64,000 bases of DNA, taken from NCBI GenBank assembly GCA_020633555.1, contig JACKDL010000010.1, forward strand, positions 124,001 to 188,000. Direction: 5' to 3'. This DNA is from Myxococcales bacterium. GTDB taxonomy: Bacteria > Myxococcota_A > Bradymonadia > UBA7976 > UBA1532. Shown here piece by piece: positions 17,232-26,921 of this stretch; position 1 is the stretch's first letter, and every line of letters begins with the position of its first letter. A program made the translations under genes and the position numbers. The notes under the pieces were generated by a model. It worked only from the letters and a program-made list of their open reading frames with translations, was not told the DNA's origin and ran no database searches.

Positions 17232-19682
17232 TCAGAGCTGGGCGCACCACCCGAAGTCGGTGGTCTGCCCGGGGGCGAGCGTGGCGTTCCAGACCTCGCC
17301 TCGGAAGAGCACTCGGCCGGAGTCGCCCTCGGACTCGGCGCTCCAGAGGTTGTTGATGGTGCCCTCGACGTCGTGGGCCACCACCCAGGTCAGATCGGCA
17401 TCGGTGGTGTTCTCCACGTAGGCCCGCAGGCAGTAGCCGGAGTCCCAGCGGCTGTTCTCTTCGAGGCGCAGCTCGGCGCCGGGGGTCACGCCGTCGGCGG
17501 GCTCGGGATCGGGCGGCGGCGCCACCGGATCGGGCGCCTCGATCGGGTCGCCCGGCGCGGTGGGCACCAGCTCGGCGCCCGGCACGTCCAGCTCGGCATC
17601 GGCCCCCGTGCGCCGGCGGAAGTGGGGCAGCGCCACCAGCGCGGGCATGCCGTCGGGCACGGTGGCCAGGCGCTGCGACACCTGGTGGGCAAAGCAGGCC
17701 AGCGGCAGCTCGTCGCCCGCGCCCAGGCCGAAGCGCAGCCACTGCTCGGCGTAGCAGTGGGCCACGTCCTCGCGGCTCGCCAGCGCCGCCGCCAGCCCGT
17801 CCAGGCCGGCGATGGGCTGGTTCATGCCGTCGCCGTAGATGATCCCCTCGTCATCGATGGCGTGCACGCCGTCGCGCTCGCGGTAGCGGCCCAGCCCGTC
17901 GAAGTGCTCGAAGGCGTAGCCGATGTCGTCGATGAGCCGGTGGCAGCCGTAGCAGGCGGGATCCGCCGTGTGCTGCTCGAAGCGCGCGCGGGTGCTCAGG
18001 CTGGGATCCACCGGCGGCGGGGCCGTGTCCAGGTTGGGCGGCGGATCGGGCAGGATCGAGCACAGCAGCCGCTCGCGCACCACGATGCCGCGGTGGATGG
18101 GCGAGCTGCCCGTGGGCTTGCCGTGGGTGGTGAGCAGCCCGGCGTGGCCCAGCACCCCCGTGCCGGCGTAGGGCGTGTCGCCCAGCTCCACCCAGCCGGC
18201 GGGCAGGCCCAGGTGGGTGGCCAGGGCGTCGGGCAGGAAGGTGCGATCACCCGTCAGCACCTCGGCCAGCGTGGCCCCTTGCTCGAAGTGGGCCCGAGCC
18301 ACGGTCGCGGTCTGTTGGGCCATGGCCGCCCGCACCGGCTCACTCAGCCCGTCGCGGGGCACCACCGGGAGCTGATCCAGCCCCAGCCAGCGCTCCACGA
18401 AGGCCGCGTGGGTGGCGGCGGCGCGCTCGTCGGCCACCAGTCGCTCCAACTCGCTGGTGAACACATCGGGGTCCAGCAGCTCACCGCTGCCCGCCAGGTC
18501 CAGCAGGCGGTCGTCGGGGGTGGTCTGCCACACCAGGTAGCTCAGCTCGGTGGCCAGCTCGAAGGCGGTCAGCTCGAAGTCCCCGCCTTCGGTCCGGCGG
18601 CCCAGCTCGGTGCGGTACAGGAAGTGCGGCGACTGCAGCATGGCCGTGAGCACCCAGCGGACGCCAGCCTCGAAGCCGTCGGGCGCGGCCAGCTCGAAGA
18701 GGGCCACGTAGCGGCCCGCCTCCTCGCCGGTGAGCGGGCGCCGGAACATCCGCCGCCCCAGGCTCTGGATGGTCTGCACGGCGCAGGTCCCGTCGGCGCC
18801 GGCGCAAGGCACCACGCGGGCCAGGGGCACCTGCTGCGCCAGCTCCTCGGCCACGGCCCGGTACTGATCGGCCAGCAGGCCGGTGACCGACAGCGACGGC
18901 CCGTGGTTGGCGTAGCCCTCCACCACCCGATCGGCGGCGAAGGTGGCGGGCCCGTTCAGATCCACCCCGAACAGATCGCGCACCGTGTTGGCATACTCCA
19001 CGTGGCTCAGCCGGCGCAGGCCACGGGGGCCCGGCGGCGCCACATCGCAGTCGGCGGGCACCCCGGGGGGCGGCTCCAGGTCGCCGGTGGGCTCGCCGCA
19101 GGCGTCGCGCTGGCCCAGCAGCCGTTGGGCCAGCTCGGTGAGCATCAGCGCTTCGGGGCTGGCCGGATCGATGAGCTGCCCGCCTCCGTGCTCGGCGGGG
19201 TGTTGCCCCGAGGGCTTGGCCACCAGGATGTCGGCGACCGTGGCCAGCGTGGCCAGATCGGCCCGCACGCTGGCCTCGTCCACCGGGGGCACGAGCACCA
19301 GCCGGGAGCCCGCCCCCGGGCCGCCAGACACATGACAGATGTGGCAGGTGGGGCCCAACAGATCGGGCCACGCGGTCTGCACCAGGAAGTCCTCGGTGGA
19401 CGTACAGGCGCCGGCCCCGCCGCTGCCGCCCGCACCGCCGGCGCCCGACCCAGCGGCCCCGCCTGCACCGCCGGCACCGCCCGCACCGCCGCCAGCACCA
19501 CCTGCGCCGCCGGCACCGGACCCACCGGCACCCCCTACCCCGCCCGCGCCGCCGTCGGGCGAGGGCACACACAGCCCATCGGCGGACGCCGTGCCCGGCC
19601 CGCAGGCCAGGCCCGCCTCGGGCGCCTGCCCGTCACAGCCGATGGCCCAGGCCAGCGCCAACCCCATCCACAGCCGCCGCAT
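17232..19682 (-). CDS. DUF1592-family exported protein with heme-like motif and C-terminal CBM2-like domain
   Basis: About 816 residues. A signal peptide with a possible lipobox (AIGC) leads to a long Gly/Ala linker (about 45-92). CHICH follows, then the DUF1587/1595/1592/1588/1585 series: RRLSHVEYANTVRDLFG, GRRMFRRPLTGEE, SPHFLYRTELG, RGIVVRERLLC, ACYGCHRLIDDIGYAFEHFDGLGRYR. The last 80 residues (RWDSGYCLRAYVENTT ... WNATLAPGQTTDFGWCAQL) match the family-2 carbohydrate-binding fold. The start ATG overlaps the upstream DUF1552 stop (TGATG); a GTG three bases earlier is possible. These gene pairs are common in planctomycetes and myxobacteria, with polysaccharide-linked redox roles proposed. 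Confidence 0.88.
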   Translation of the reverse strand: MRRLWMGLALAWAIGCDGQAPEAGLACGPGTASADGLCVPSPDGGAGGVGGAGGSGAGGAGGAGGGAGGAGGAGGAAGSGAGGAGGSGGAGACTSTEDFLVQTAWPDLLGPTCHICHVSGGPGAGSRLVLVPPVDEASVRADLATLATVADILVAKPSGQHPAEHGGGQLIDPASPEALMLTELAQRLLGQRDACGEPTGDLEPPPGVPADCDVAPPGPRGLRRLSHVEYANTVRDLFGVDLNGPATFAADRVVEGYANHGPSLSVTGLLADQYRAVAEELAQQVPLARVVPCAGADGTCAVQTIQSLGRRMFRRPLTGEEAGRYVALFELAAPDGFEAGVRWVLTAMLQSPHFLYRTELGRRTEGGDFELTAFELATELSYLVWQTTPDDRLLDLAGSGELLDPDVFTSELERLVADERAAATHAAFVERWLGLDQLPVVPRDGLSEPVRAAMAQQTATVARAHFEQGATLAEVLTGDRTFLPDALATHLGLPAGWVELGDTPYAGTGVLGHAGLLTTHGKPTGSSPIHRGIVVRERLLCSILPDPPPNLDTAPPPVDPSLSTRARFEQHTADPACYGCHRLIDDIGYAFEHFDGLGRYRERDGVHAIDDEGIIYGDGMNQPIAGLDGLAAALASREDVAHCYAEQWLRFGLGAGDELPLACFAHQVSQRLATVPDGMPALVALPHFRRRTGADAELDVPGAELVPTAPGDPIEAPDPVAPPPDPEPADGVTPGAELRLEENSRWDSGYCLRAYVENTTDADLTWVVAHDVEGTINNLWSAESEGDSGRVLFRGEVWNATLAPGQTTDFGWCAQL

Positions 19683-20965
19683 CACGCCACCCCCGCCAGC
19701 GGGCCCTGCTGGGCCTGCGGATCGCCAAAGGTGTCCAGCGGCAGGCCGAACAGTTGGCAGATGCTCACCAGCAGCCGCGCGTGGTGGGTGTCCACCTGCA
19801 GCCAGCGCCCGCCGCGGATGCCCCCGCCGGCGAGCACGAAGGGCACGTCGCGGCAGGTGTGCAGCCGCGGATCGCCCATTTCCTTGGGCCAGAGCACCAG
19901 GGTGGTGTCCAGCAGGCTGGCCCCCTCCACGTCGGGGTCGGGCGTGGCCGCCAGCAGGCCCAGCAGCTCATCGAAGCGCTCGGCCACCCAGCGCTCGCAG
20001 GCCACGAACTGCTGCACCTTGGCCACCTGATGATCGTCGGCGTGGCTCAGCGCGTGGTGCCCGTCGTCGATGCCCAGCCACGAATACACCACCGGGCTCA
20101 CCGTGTGGCTGAGCTGCACGCTGGCCACCCGGGTGTGCCCGCAGGCCAGGGCCTGCACCGCCAGCCGAAGCTGCGCGTCCAGCAGGGCCGGCACGTCGTC
20201 ATTGCGATCCTTGTTCAGCCGCGCGGGGCTCTGCGGCGCGTCGCAGGTGCCGGGCTGCTCGGCGAAGAGCTGCTGCTCGACGCTGCGCAGGGCGTCCAGG
20301 TGGGCCTCGAGCTTCTGGCGCTCGGCCCGCCCCACCCGCCGGTGCAGATCGGCCAGCTCGTCGCGGGCGGTGTCCAGCACGCTCTGCCGCAGGGCCCGCG
20401 TGCGCGCCAGCGCCTCGGGCGAGCCCGCCACCGCGCCGAACAGCCGCTCGAACACCCGCCGCGGATCCGCATCGGGGTGCACGATCTCGGCGCCCGCGCG
20501 GTAGCTCATGCGGGTCTGTCGGCCGGCCCCCCAGATGTCGGTGAGCACCCCCAGCTCCAGGGACGGGAACCGCGACTGCCCGCCGATGTGATCGGCGATG
20601 ACCTGATCCAGCGAGGCCCCCCGGGTGGGCGAGCGCTCGCCGCCCCCGTTGGTGAGCATGGCCGCCTGGCCGCCCTCGTGGTTGTCGGCGGTGGCGAAGT
20701 CCAGCCCGTCCACCAGTAGAAGCTGCGCCTTGCGCGCCGCCAGCGGCTCCAGCACGCCCCCCGCCTGAAACCGGTAGTCCTGCGGCGTGCCCTGCGGCCG
20801 CCAGTGGGCGTGCACCGTGCCGTTGGGCCCGTAGAACACCATGAACCGGCGGGGGCCCGCGCCCCCGTCCTGGGCATGGGCCGTCCCCGTGAGCAGTCGG
20901 GTGAAGGGCGCCGCCAACAGCGTGCCCGCCAGCCCCGCGGTGAACCCTCGCCGGGTCACTCCCAT
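19682..20965 (-). CDS. DUF1552 family protein with Tat signal
   Basis: 427 residues. The N terminus has TRRGFTAGL followed by a hydrophobic stretch and AHA, a twin-arginine signal, so the folded protein is exported, perhaps with a cofactor. The body matches DUF1552: FYGPNGTVHAHW, LLLVDGLDF, GRGAS-like loop GASLDQVIADHIG, and DTTLVLWPKEMGD. These proteins almost always sit next to DUF1592 genes, as here, where the stop and start codons overlap. Enzymatic activity is not established. Confidence 0.9.
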   Translation of the reverse strand: MGVTRRGFTAGLAGTLLAAPFTRLLTGTAHAQDGGAGPRRFMVFYGPNGTVHAHWRPQGTPQDYRFQAGGVLEPLAARKAQLLLVDGLDFATADNHEGGQAAMLTNGGGERSPTRGASLDQVIADHIGGQSRFPSLELGVLTDIWGAGRQTRMSYRAGAEIVHPDADPRRVFERLFGAVAGSPEALARTRALRQSVLDTARDELADLHRRVGRAERQKLEAHLDALRSVEQQLFAEQPGTCDAPQSPARLNKDRNDDVPALLDAQLRLAVQALACGHTRVASVQLSHTVSPVVYSWLGIDDGHHALSHADDHQVAKVQQFVACERWVAERFDELLGLLAATPDPDVEGASLLDTTLVLWPKEMGDPRLHTCRDVPFVLAGGGIRGGRWLQVDTHHARLLVSICQLFGLPLDTFGDPQAQQGPLAGVA

Positions 20966-21444
20966 CGCGCGCTCCCATCCGTTGTTCGCCGGCGGCAGGG
21001 TAGCAAGGCCGCGGAGTTCATGCGCGCCCGCGCCGCTCGCCCGCGCAGCTCTTGATTCTGCGGTCCGCGCGCCGACGCGCCGGCTGGTCCGTGCCTTGCC
21101 GCCATGGGGCGCGGCGCTCGCCTTCGGGCCTCACGGGCGCATCGGCGACCCCGGTTGTTGGCGGGCTTCCGAAGGTGGCGCTTGCCGGGGGAGGCTGACG
21201 CCGGTACACAAGGGTGTCCCCTTGGACGCTGTGTCCCAACAATACCAGGGAGTTCGCCGGACCACTGGCCCAGCCAGGGCCGCTTCTGCGCGCCGATTCC
21301 TTCGCTGCGACGGGTGAAGGTGTTCGGAGCGGTCGGCTGTCCGTCTGAAACGCTTCTGGGCCAGCCCGAGCCTGGGCCGGCGACAAACCTCGCCCTCGGC
21401 GCTCCGAAAGCGCGGCCCGACCACCCTGTGCGAACGGCCCGTTT
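20966..21444. other. Intergenic region, no gene seen
   Basis: 479 bases between DUF1552 and the Y1 transposase gene. It has no convincing coding frame. The only structure noted is the perfect hairpin at 21209-21224, listed separately. Confidence 0.6.
21209..21224. repeat. Perfect short hairpin downstream of Y1 transposase
   Basis: CAAGGG-TGTC-CCCTTG, a six-base perfect stem with a four-base loop, about 220 bases beyond the transposase stop. RAYT/IS200-type enzymes recognise subterminal hairpins, so this may be an element end or a REP-like target; inference only. Confidence 0.4.
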
Positions 21445-22536
21445 CTAGCCGGCGCGAGCCCACGCGGAGCCCGGCGGGATCGGCTCCGTCTCCCGGAAGA
21501 TCTCGGCCCACGTCGAGCACACCACGCCCACGCCCAGGGCCGCCGCGATGGCCGTCGGCCATTGGTAGCCCTCGGGCAGCGTGGGCTCGCCCACCAAGGT
21601 GCCGGCCACCAGCGACGCGACCGTGGCGTCGTACACCTCGCACGCCGCCACATGCGCCTCGCGGGCGGCCTTCAGCTCGGCCTCGCGCTCCGGTCCTACG
21701 GCCCTGAACCGGGTGCCGTGGCTGCGCTTGATCACCGCCGGCACGAAGTCGTGCTGGCGGACGATGGACTTCAGCCGGCCGTTGGGCAGGTCCAGCTCAT
21801 CAGGGTCCACGCCCGCCTCGCGGTACGTCTTGCGCAGCTTCCGGTAGCCCTTGCGCTGGGCCGCGCGCAGCTCGGTGTAGTGCTGTACACGATCCTCCAG
21901 CAGCTGCTTGATGAAGGCGCGGTAGCCGGCCGGGTCGTCGGCCCAGCGGTCCAGCGGCACCAGGCGCTGCTTGATGGCGCACCACTGACCCTCTACCTCG
22001 CCGACCCGGCGCCGCCACACCACCCCGTGCAGCCAGCCGTCGCCACACAGCTCCTTGATGGTGTGTGGCAGGTGCCACTCGTCGGAGCGCTCCACCAAGG
22101 ACTCCTTCATCCCGTGGTCGATCCCGTAGGTCATCGCCCGGACCTGAGCCTCGTCGTCCATGAGGTTGACGTTGTGGAACCGCCCGCCCCACACGGCCCC
22201 GCTGCGGCCGTGCTTGCGGTGGATGTAGCGCGCGAACTGCGCCTTGAAGTGGCCGTGGAACAGGCTCACCGCCTCGGGGATCTGCGCCCGGCAGATGATG
22301 TGCAGGTGGTTCGACATCACGAACACGAAAGCCAGCTCCACCCCGTAGAGCTTGGCCGCGAAGGCCACGAACCCCCACAGCACCTGGCGGTCGTCGTCGT
22401 CCAGTTCGCTGAAGCAGTACTCGCCCCGGCGGGTGCGGCTGGTGCAGAAGTTCCACTTGCCGGGCAGGATGCAGCGCTTGCGGTCCGCGCGGCGGGTCAT
22501 GCCTTTGCGATGGTACTTGGGGACGGGGCAGGCCAT
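21445..22536 (-). CDS. Y1-type (HUH) transposase, RAYT/IS200-like
   Basis: About 363 residues from the ATG at 22536, with GGAG about 8 bases upstream. The N-terminal Y1 domain shows FVMSNHLHII with the metal-binding HxH (H77, H79) and a candidate catalytic Tyr137 in RAMTYGIDHGMKESLVE, a typical arrangement. The C-terminal part (about 180 residues) is charged and helical, as in REP-associated tyrosine transposases. The gene stands alone, with no accessory IS genes, fitting a domesticated RAYT. An upstream in-frame start at 22572 lacks a ribosome site. Confidence 0.85.
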   Translation of the reverse strand: MACPVPKYHRKGMTRRADRKRCILPGKWNFCTSRTRRGEYCFSELDDDDRQVLWGFVAFAAKLYGVELAFVFVMSNHLHIICRAQIPEAVSLFHGHFKAQFARYIHRKHGRSGAVWGGRFHNVNLMDDEAQVRAMTYGIDHGMKESLVERSDEWHLPHTIKELCGDGWLHGVVWRRRVGEVEGQWCAIKQRLVPLDRWADDPAGYRAFIKQLLEDRVQHYTELRAAQRKGYRKLRKTYREAGVDPDELDLPNGRLKSIVRQHDFVPAVIKRSHGTRFRAVGPEREAELKAAREAHVAACEVYDATVASLVAGTLVGEPTLPEGYQWPTAIAAALGVGVVCSTWAEIFRETEPIPPGSAWARAG

Positions 22537-22822
22537 GGCGGGACTCCAGACGAAGGGCGTCTGAACCCCCATCGGCGGATCTCAGCTCGTGTCGCGCCTT
22601 TCTGCCCGGTTTTCTGAGTTTTCGCAGGATTCCAAGCGCTTCCACGCGGCGGCCACCCCTCGCCTCGGCGGCCCTGCGCGTTGGCCAGACGCGCAGTGGA
22701 CCGGCGAGGTTGAGCCGGGACGCGGTCCGATGGACCCAGGCGCCCGGCCCTCTCCAGGCCGACGGCGCAGGGCGCCCGCGCGGCGTTGCCAAGGCCTGCC
22801 GACCGTCGGTAGCTTCCGCGCC

Positions 22823-23854
22823 ATGCGAAGGCTCGCCCTGCTGACCGTGACCGCCCTGGCCCTGCTCGCCGCCTGCGACGATGGGGCCCCGCAGCCCACC
22901 CCGCAGATCCGCCCGCTGTGGATCGAGGACCCAACGGGCCCGGCGCCCGAGTGGCTGAGCCAGACCGGCTTGTACGCCGATCTGTCGGCGGGCACGCCGG
23001 CGGCCGGAGTGCTGCCCTTCACGCCGCAGTACAAGCTGTGGAGCGGCGGCGCCGACAAGGGGCGGCTGCTGTACCTGCCGCCGGGCACCAAAGTGCGCAC
23101 CGACACCGCCTTCTGGCAGTTCCCGGTGGGCACGGTGCTGTCCAAGGACTTCAGCTACCCCGACGTGGAGGGGCGCGACGGCGCGGTGGTCATCGAGACC
23201 CGGCTGGAGTGGCTGACCCCGCAGGGCTGGCGCTACGCGCAGTATCACTGGAACGCGCAAGGCACCGAGGCGCGCAAGTACCCCGACCGCTGGGGCGACG
23301 TGCCGCTGGAGCTGCTGCCCACCGATCCGCAGGCCGATCCCTTCGTGCACACCCTGCCCAGCGAGCTGGGCTGCGACGGCTGCCACGGGGCGCCGGGCAA
23401 CAAGGCGGTGCTGGGCATCGACCCGTACAACCTGCCCCCGGAGCTGGTGGCGGCGGGCATCTTCGACCCACCGGTCGCGCCCATCGAGCTGCCAGCCCGC
23501 ACGCCCGAGGAGGCCGCGGCCATGGGCTACATCGTGGCCAACTGCGGCCACTGCCACCACGGCCGCAAGGGCGTGGGCGAGAACGCCAGCTACAGCCTGC
23601 TGCCCCATGGGCTGGTGGCGAACACCGTGAACCAGGACACCGACAGCAGCGCCAGCGGCGACGGCGTACGGGTGATCCCGGGCGATCCCGAGGGCAGCGC
23701 CATCTACCAGGCGGTGGTGAAGGCCCGCGACGCCGACTACGCGGGCCAGCTCAAGCCCATGCCGCCGCTGGGCATCGACCGGGTGGACCCCGAGGCCGAG
23801 CGCATCCTGCGGGCCTGGATCGAGTCCATCGAGGGCCTGGAGGATAACCCGTGA
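22823..23854 (+). CDS. Diheme c-type cytochrome lipoprotein (SO2930/HNE_0200-like)
   Basis: About 343 residues. The lipoprotein signal ends LLAAC. The body has YKLWSGGADKGRLLYLPPG and FWQFPVGTVLSKDFSYP, hallmarks I associate with the SO2930-type diheme cytochrome family. Heme motifs CDGCH and CGHCHH follow. It sits at the periplasmic face of a membrane, likely as an electron acceptor. The stop overlaps the GTG start of a PQQ-dehydrogenase-like lipoprotein (GTGA), suggesting that protein as direct electron donor; RegB/RegA genes follow in the same operon. Confidence 0.82.
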   Translation: MRRLALLTVTALALLAACDDGAPQPTPQIRPLWIEDPTGPAPEWLSQTGLYADLSAGTPAAGVLPFTPQYKLWSGGADKGRLLYLPPGTKVRTDTAFWQFPVGTVLSKDFSYPDVEGRDGAVVIETRLEWLTPQGWRYAQYHWNAQGTEARKYPDRWGDVPLELLPTDPQADPFVHTLPSELGCDGCHGAPGNKAVLGIDPYNLPPELVAAGIFDPPVAPIELPARTPEEAAAMGYIVANCGHCHHGRKGVGENASYSLLPHGLVANTVNQDTDSSASGDGVRVIPGDPEGSAIYQAVVKARDADYAGQLKPMPPLGIDRVDPEAERILRAWIESIEGLEDNP

Positions 23855-25164
23855 GGCGGCTGCGGCTGGTGGCCTGCGCCCTGCTGCTGGCGGGCTGTGA
23901 CGATGGAGGCGGCGCCGCGCCTGTGGTGGACGCCGCAGGGTTCCAGGGGGACTTCGAGCCCGTCGGGCGGCCGCTGGTGGACGCCGGCTTCGAGGCCGAC
24001 GCGGCGCCCGTGCCCGATGGGCCCCTGCGGCTGGCCTTCGAGCCCGTCGAGCACGACGCGGACGTGGTGCTGCGGGCCACCGATCTGGCCTTCCTGCCCG
24101 CCGAGCCGGGCGCGCGGGCCGAGTTCCTGCTGGTGGACAAGGACGGCTACGTCTGCTGGATGCGGCAGACGGCCACGGGCGCCGAGCAGCTCGGGCAGTT
24201 CAAGGTGGACGACACCTGGTTCGACTCGGACGCCGGCCTGATCAGCGTGGCCCTGGACCCGGGGTTTGCCCAGAACGGCTTCTTCTACCTGGGCCTGTCC
24301 ACGTCCATGGAGACCAACGTCATCCGGCGCTACACCTTCGACCGCGCCGACTTCGCGGCCACCCTGGGCACGGCGGTGGAGGTCATCGCCGTGACGGGCG
24401 CCCGGGCGCCGCGGTCCTGGCACAACGTGGGCAGCATCGGTTTCACCGAGACCGGCGCGATGTGGGCCCTGTTCGGCGACAAGGTGCTCAACGAGCCGGC
24501 GCTGGATCCCAACAGCCCGCTGGGGGCGCTGCTGCTGTTCGAGCCCGGCCGCGGCCCCGAGGGCGGCTGGACGGGCCTGCCCGACAACCCCTACGCCGAC
24601 GGCAGCGGCCACCCGGCCGTGTACAGCAAGGGCTTCCGCTCGCCGTGGAAGGGCGCCTACCACGAGGGCCGGTGGTTCATCGGCGACATCGGGCTGGACA
24701 CGTTCGAGGAGCTGAACGTGGTGGACACCCCGGCCCAGAGCCACGGCTGGCCGGCGGTGGAGGGCGCCTGCCGCGCCGAGGGCGGCTGCCCCGGCCACAG
24801 CGACCCCTGGATCTACTACGGCCGCGGGGTCACCGGCTTCGTGCGCGACGACCGCCAGGCCACCAGCGCGGGCCTGCGCAGCATCTGGGTGAGCCCGGTG
24901 TACCGGCAGAACGGGGTGTCCGACCCCTACCGGGGGCGGCTGGACGGCACCCTGCTGTTCGGCGACTTCTACGTGGGCTACGTGCGGGCGGCCGCCGTGA
25001 ACGACCCCGCTGGCGCCAGCACACACGTGGGCCACGTGGTCATGCCCACGGCCTTCGCCCAGGCCCCCGACGGCCACCTGTACGCCACCGCCATGGGCCA
25101 GTGGCCCACCGACGCGCCCGAGGCGAAGTCGCGCCTGTACCGGGTGGTGCTGGCCGAAGACTGA
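23851..25164 (+). CDS. PQQ-dependent sugar dehydrogenase-like lipoprotein
   Basis: 437 residues. Lipobox is LLAGC. The beta-propeller matches soluble glucose dehydrogenase (GSDH)-like proteins: GLISVALDPGFAQNGFFYL, VIRRYTF, WHNVGSIGF, NPYADGSGHPAVYSKGFRSPW, and FIGDIGLDTFEELNVV. The family oxidises sugars or alcohols with pyrroloquinoline quinone in the periplasm. The GTG start overlaps the cytochrome stop codon by four bases, so a donor-acceptor pair is a natural inference. No PQQ biosynthesis genes are in the window. Confidence 0.85.
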   Translation: MRRLRLVACALLLAGCDDGGGAAPVVDAAGFQGDFEPVGRPLVDAGFEADAAPVPDGPLRLAFEPVEHDADVVLRATDLAFLPAEPGARAEFLLVDKDGYVCWMRQTATGAEQLGQFKVDDTWFDSDAGLISVALDPGFAQNGFFYLGLSTSMETNVIRRYTFDRADFAATLGTAVEVIAVTGARAPRSWHNVGSIGFTETGAMWALFGDKVLNEPALDPNSPLGALLLFEPGRGPEGGWTGLPDNPYADGSGHPAVYSKGFRSPWKGAYHEGRWFIGDIGLDTFEELNVVDTPAQSHGWPAVEGACRAEGGCPGHSDPWIYYGRGVTGFVRDDRQATSAGLRSIWVSPVYRQNGVSDPYRGRLDGTLLFGDFYVGYVRAAAVNDPAGASTHVGHVVMPTAFAQAPDGHLYATAMGQWPTDAPEAKSRLYRVVLAED

Positions 25165-25182
25165 CCCCCGAGGAAGGTCCCT

Positions 25183-26370
25183 GTGATGCTGCCCCGCGAC
25201 GACTTCGCCTGGCTGCTGCGGCTGCGCTGGGCCGCGGTGCTGGTGGAGCTGTGGATCCTGCTCACCAGCGGCCACCCGCTGCACCACCTGGGGCCAGCCC
25301 TCGGGCTGGTGGGGGCGGCCGCTGCCAGCAACCTGTGGGGGCACCGCCGTGGCCGCCGGACGACCGCGCCCCCAACGTGGGTGGCGGCCGCGCTGCTGGC
25401 CGTAGACGTGGCGGTGCTCACCGGCGTGCTGTGGCAGACGGGCGGCGCCGCGAACCCCTACTCGGTGTTCTACCTGACCTTCGTGGCGCTGGCCGTCATC
25501 GCCCTGCCCGCCGCCTGGGCCTGGGGGTTGGTGGCCCTGAGCGTGGCCGGGTTCGCCGCCCTGTTCGTGGCCCCCGGCACCGACCACCCGCACGACATGG
25601 GCGCACACCTGCGGGGCATGTGGTTCGCCTTCGCCCTGACCGCCGTGGCCCTGGTGTCCTTCGTCGGTCGGCTGAACACCGCCCGCCGCGCGGCGGAGCA
25701 GGCGGCGGCGCAGGCGGCCCGGCTGGCCAGCCTGGGCACCCTGGCGGCGGGCGCGGCCCACGAGCTGGCCAGCCCGCTGGGCACCATCGCCATCGCCGCC
25801 AAGGACCTGCGCCTGGCCCTGCAGGATCCCGAGCTGGCCGAGGACGCCGCCCTCATCGGCGACGAGGTGCGCCGCTGCCAGCGCATTCTGGAGCGGCTGG
25901 CGGCCAACGCGGGGCAGACCACTGGCGAGGCGGTGCGGCGCCTGCCCGTGCCGGCGCTGGTTCAGGGGGTGCTGGCCGAGTGCCAGGCGCCGGCGCGGGT
26001 GGCGGTCACCGTCGAGCCCGCGCTGGCCGACCGAGCGGTGGCGGTGTTCGAGCACGCTTTCACCGAGGCCGTGCGCAGCGTGCTCGACAACGCGCTGCGC
26101 GCCGACGCGGGGCAGGTGGCGCTGGCCGTCCGGGCGCAGGCCAGCGGGCTGCTGGTGGTGGTGCGCGACCAGGGGCCCGGGATGCCTCCCGACGTGCGGG
26201 CCCGCGCCACCGATCCCTTCTTCACCACCCAGCCGGCCGGCCAGGGCAGCGGGCTGGGCCTGTTCCTGGCGCGCAGCCTGGTGGAACGGGCGGGCGGGGC
26301 GCTGGTGCTCGAGTCGGCCGTGGGGGTCGGCACCACCGTCAGCCTGAGCTTCCCGGAGCCCGTCGGATGA
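25183..26370 (+). CDS. regB: RegB/PrrB-type redox-sensing histidine kinase
   Basis: 395 residues. Six hydrophobic segments fill the first 160 residues. GGAANPY (87-93) matches the RegB ubiquinone-binding GGxxNPF motif. The H-box is AAHELASPLGTI with His193, very close to the RegB HELxxPL form. Cys232 in RRCQRILERL lies where RegB has its redox-active cysteine. N, G1 and G2 ATP-binding boxes follow (SVLDNAL, DQGPGMPP, GSGLGL). AGGAAGG precedes the GTG/ATG start. The ATGA overlap with the response regulator shows they form one unit. Confidence 0.92.
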   Translation: MMLPRDDFAWLLRLRWAAVLVELWILLTSGHPLHHLGPALGLVGAAAASNLWGHRRGRRTTAPPTWVAAALLAVDVAVLTGVLWQTGGAANPYSVFYLTFVALAVIALPAAWAWGLVALSVAGFAALFVAPGTDHPHDMGAHLRGMWFAFALTAVALVSFVGRLNTARRAAEQAAAQAARLASLGTLAAGAAHELASPLGTIAIAAKDLRLALQDPELAEDAALIGDEVRRCQRILERLAANAGQTTGEAVRRLPVPALVQGVLAECQAPARVAVTVEPALADRAVAVFEHAFTEAVRSVLDNALRADAGQVALAVRAQASGLLVVVRDQGPGMPPDVRARATDPFFTTQPAGQGSGLGLFLARSLVERAGGALVLESAVGVGTTVSLSFPEPVG

Positions 26371-26885
26371 CCCTCTCGATCCTGGTGGTGGACGACGATC
26401 CCCGGCTGCGGCCGCGCCTTGTGAAGGCGCTGATCCGCCGGGGTTTCGCCGCCCGGGGCGCGGCCGATGGGGCCGAGGCGCTGGCGCTGGCCGCCGAGGC
26501 GCCGCCCGATCGGATCGTGCTCGACCTGCGGCTGCCCGACGCCTCGGGCCTGGATCTCATCGAACAGCTCCGCGCCGCGGCGCCCCAGGCCGCCATCGTC
26601 ATACTCACCGGCTACGGCAGCATCGCCACCACGGTGGACGCCATGCGTCGCGGCGCCGTCAACTTCCTGCCCAAGCCCGCCGACGCCGACGAGATCCTGG
26701 CGGCCTTCGCCGGCCCGCAGCCCGTGGAGGCCGAGCACACACCCAGCCTGGCGCGGGCGGAGTGGGAGCACATCCAGCGGGTGATGGCCGACTGCGACGG
26801 CAGCGTGAGCGAGGCCGCCCGGCGGCTGGGCCTGCACCGCCGCACGCTGCAGCGCAAGCTGTATAAGGACCCGCCCCGGGACTGA
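26367..26885 (+). CDS. regA: RegA/PrrA/ActR-type response regulator
   Basis: 172 residues. The receiver domain has VVDDD and phospho-acceptor Asp53 in VLDLRLPD, with Thr and Lys switch residues in ILTGYG and PKPAD. After a linker, a Fis-type helix-turn-helix reads SVSEAARRLGLHRRTLQRKL, nearly the RegA DNA-binding helix. RegB/RegA pairs control respiratory and energy genes by redox state. A matching palindromic site lies 37 bases after the stop (26922-26938). No AAA+ domain is present, so it is not a sigma-54 activator. Confidence 0.93.
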   Translation: MTLSILVVDDDPRLRPRLVKALIRRGFAARGAADGAEALALAAEAPPDRIVLDLRLPDASGLDLIEQLRAAAPQAAIVILTGYGSIATTVDAMRRGAVNFLPKPADADEILAAFAGPQPVEAEHTPSLARAEWEHIQRVMADCDGSVSEAARRLGLHRRTLQRKLYKDPPRD

Positions 26886-26921
26886 GCCCCGCGTCCGAGC
26901 ACAGCCACCCGGGCCCGCCGG

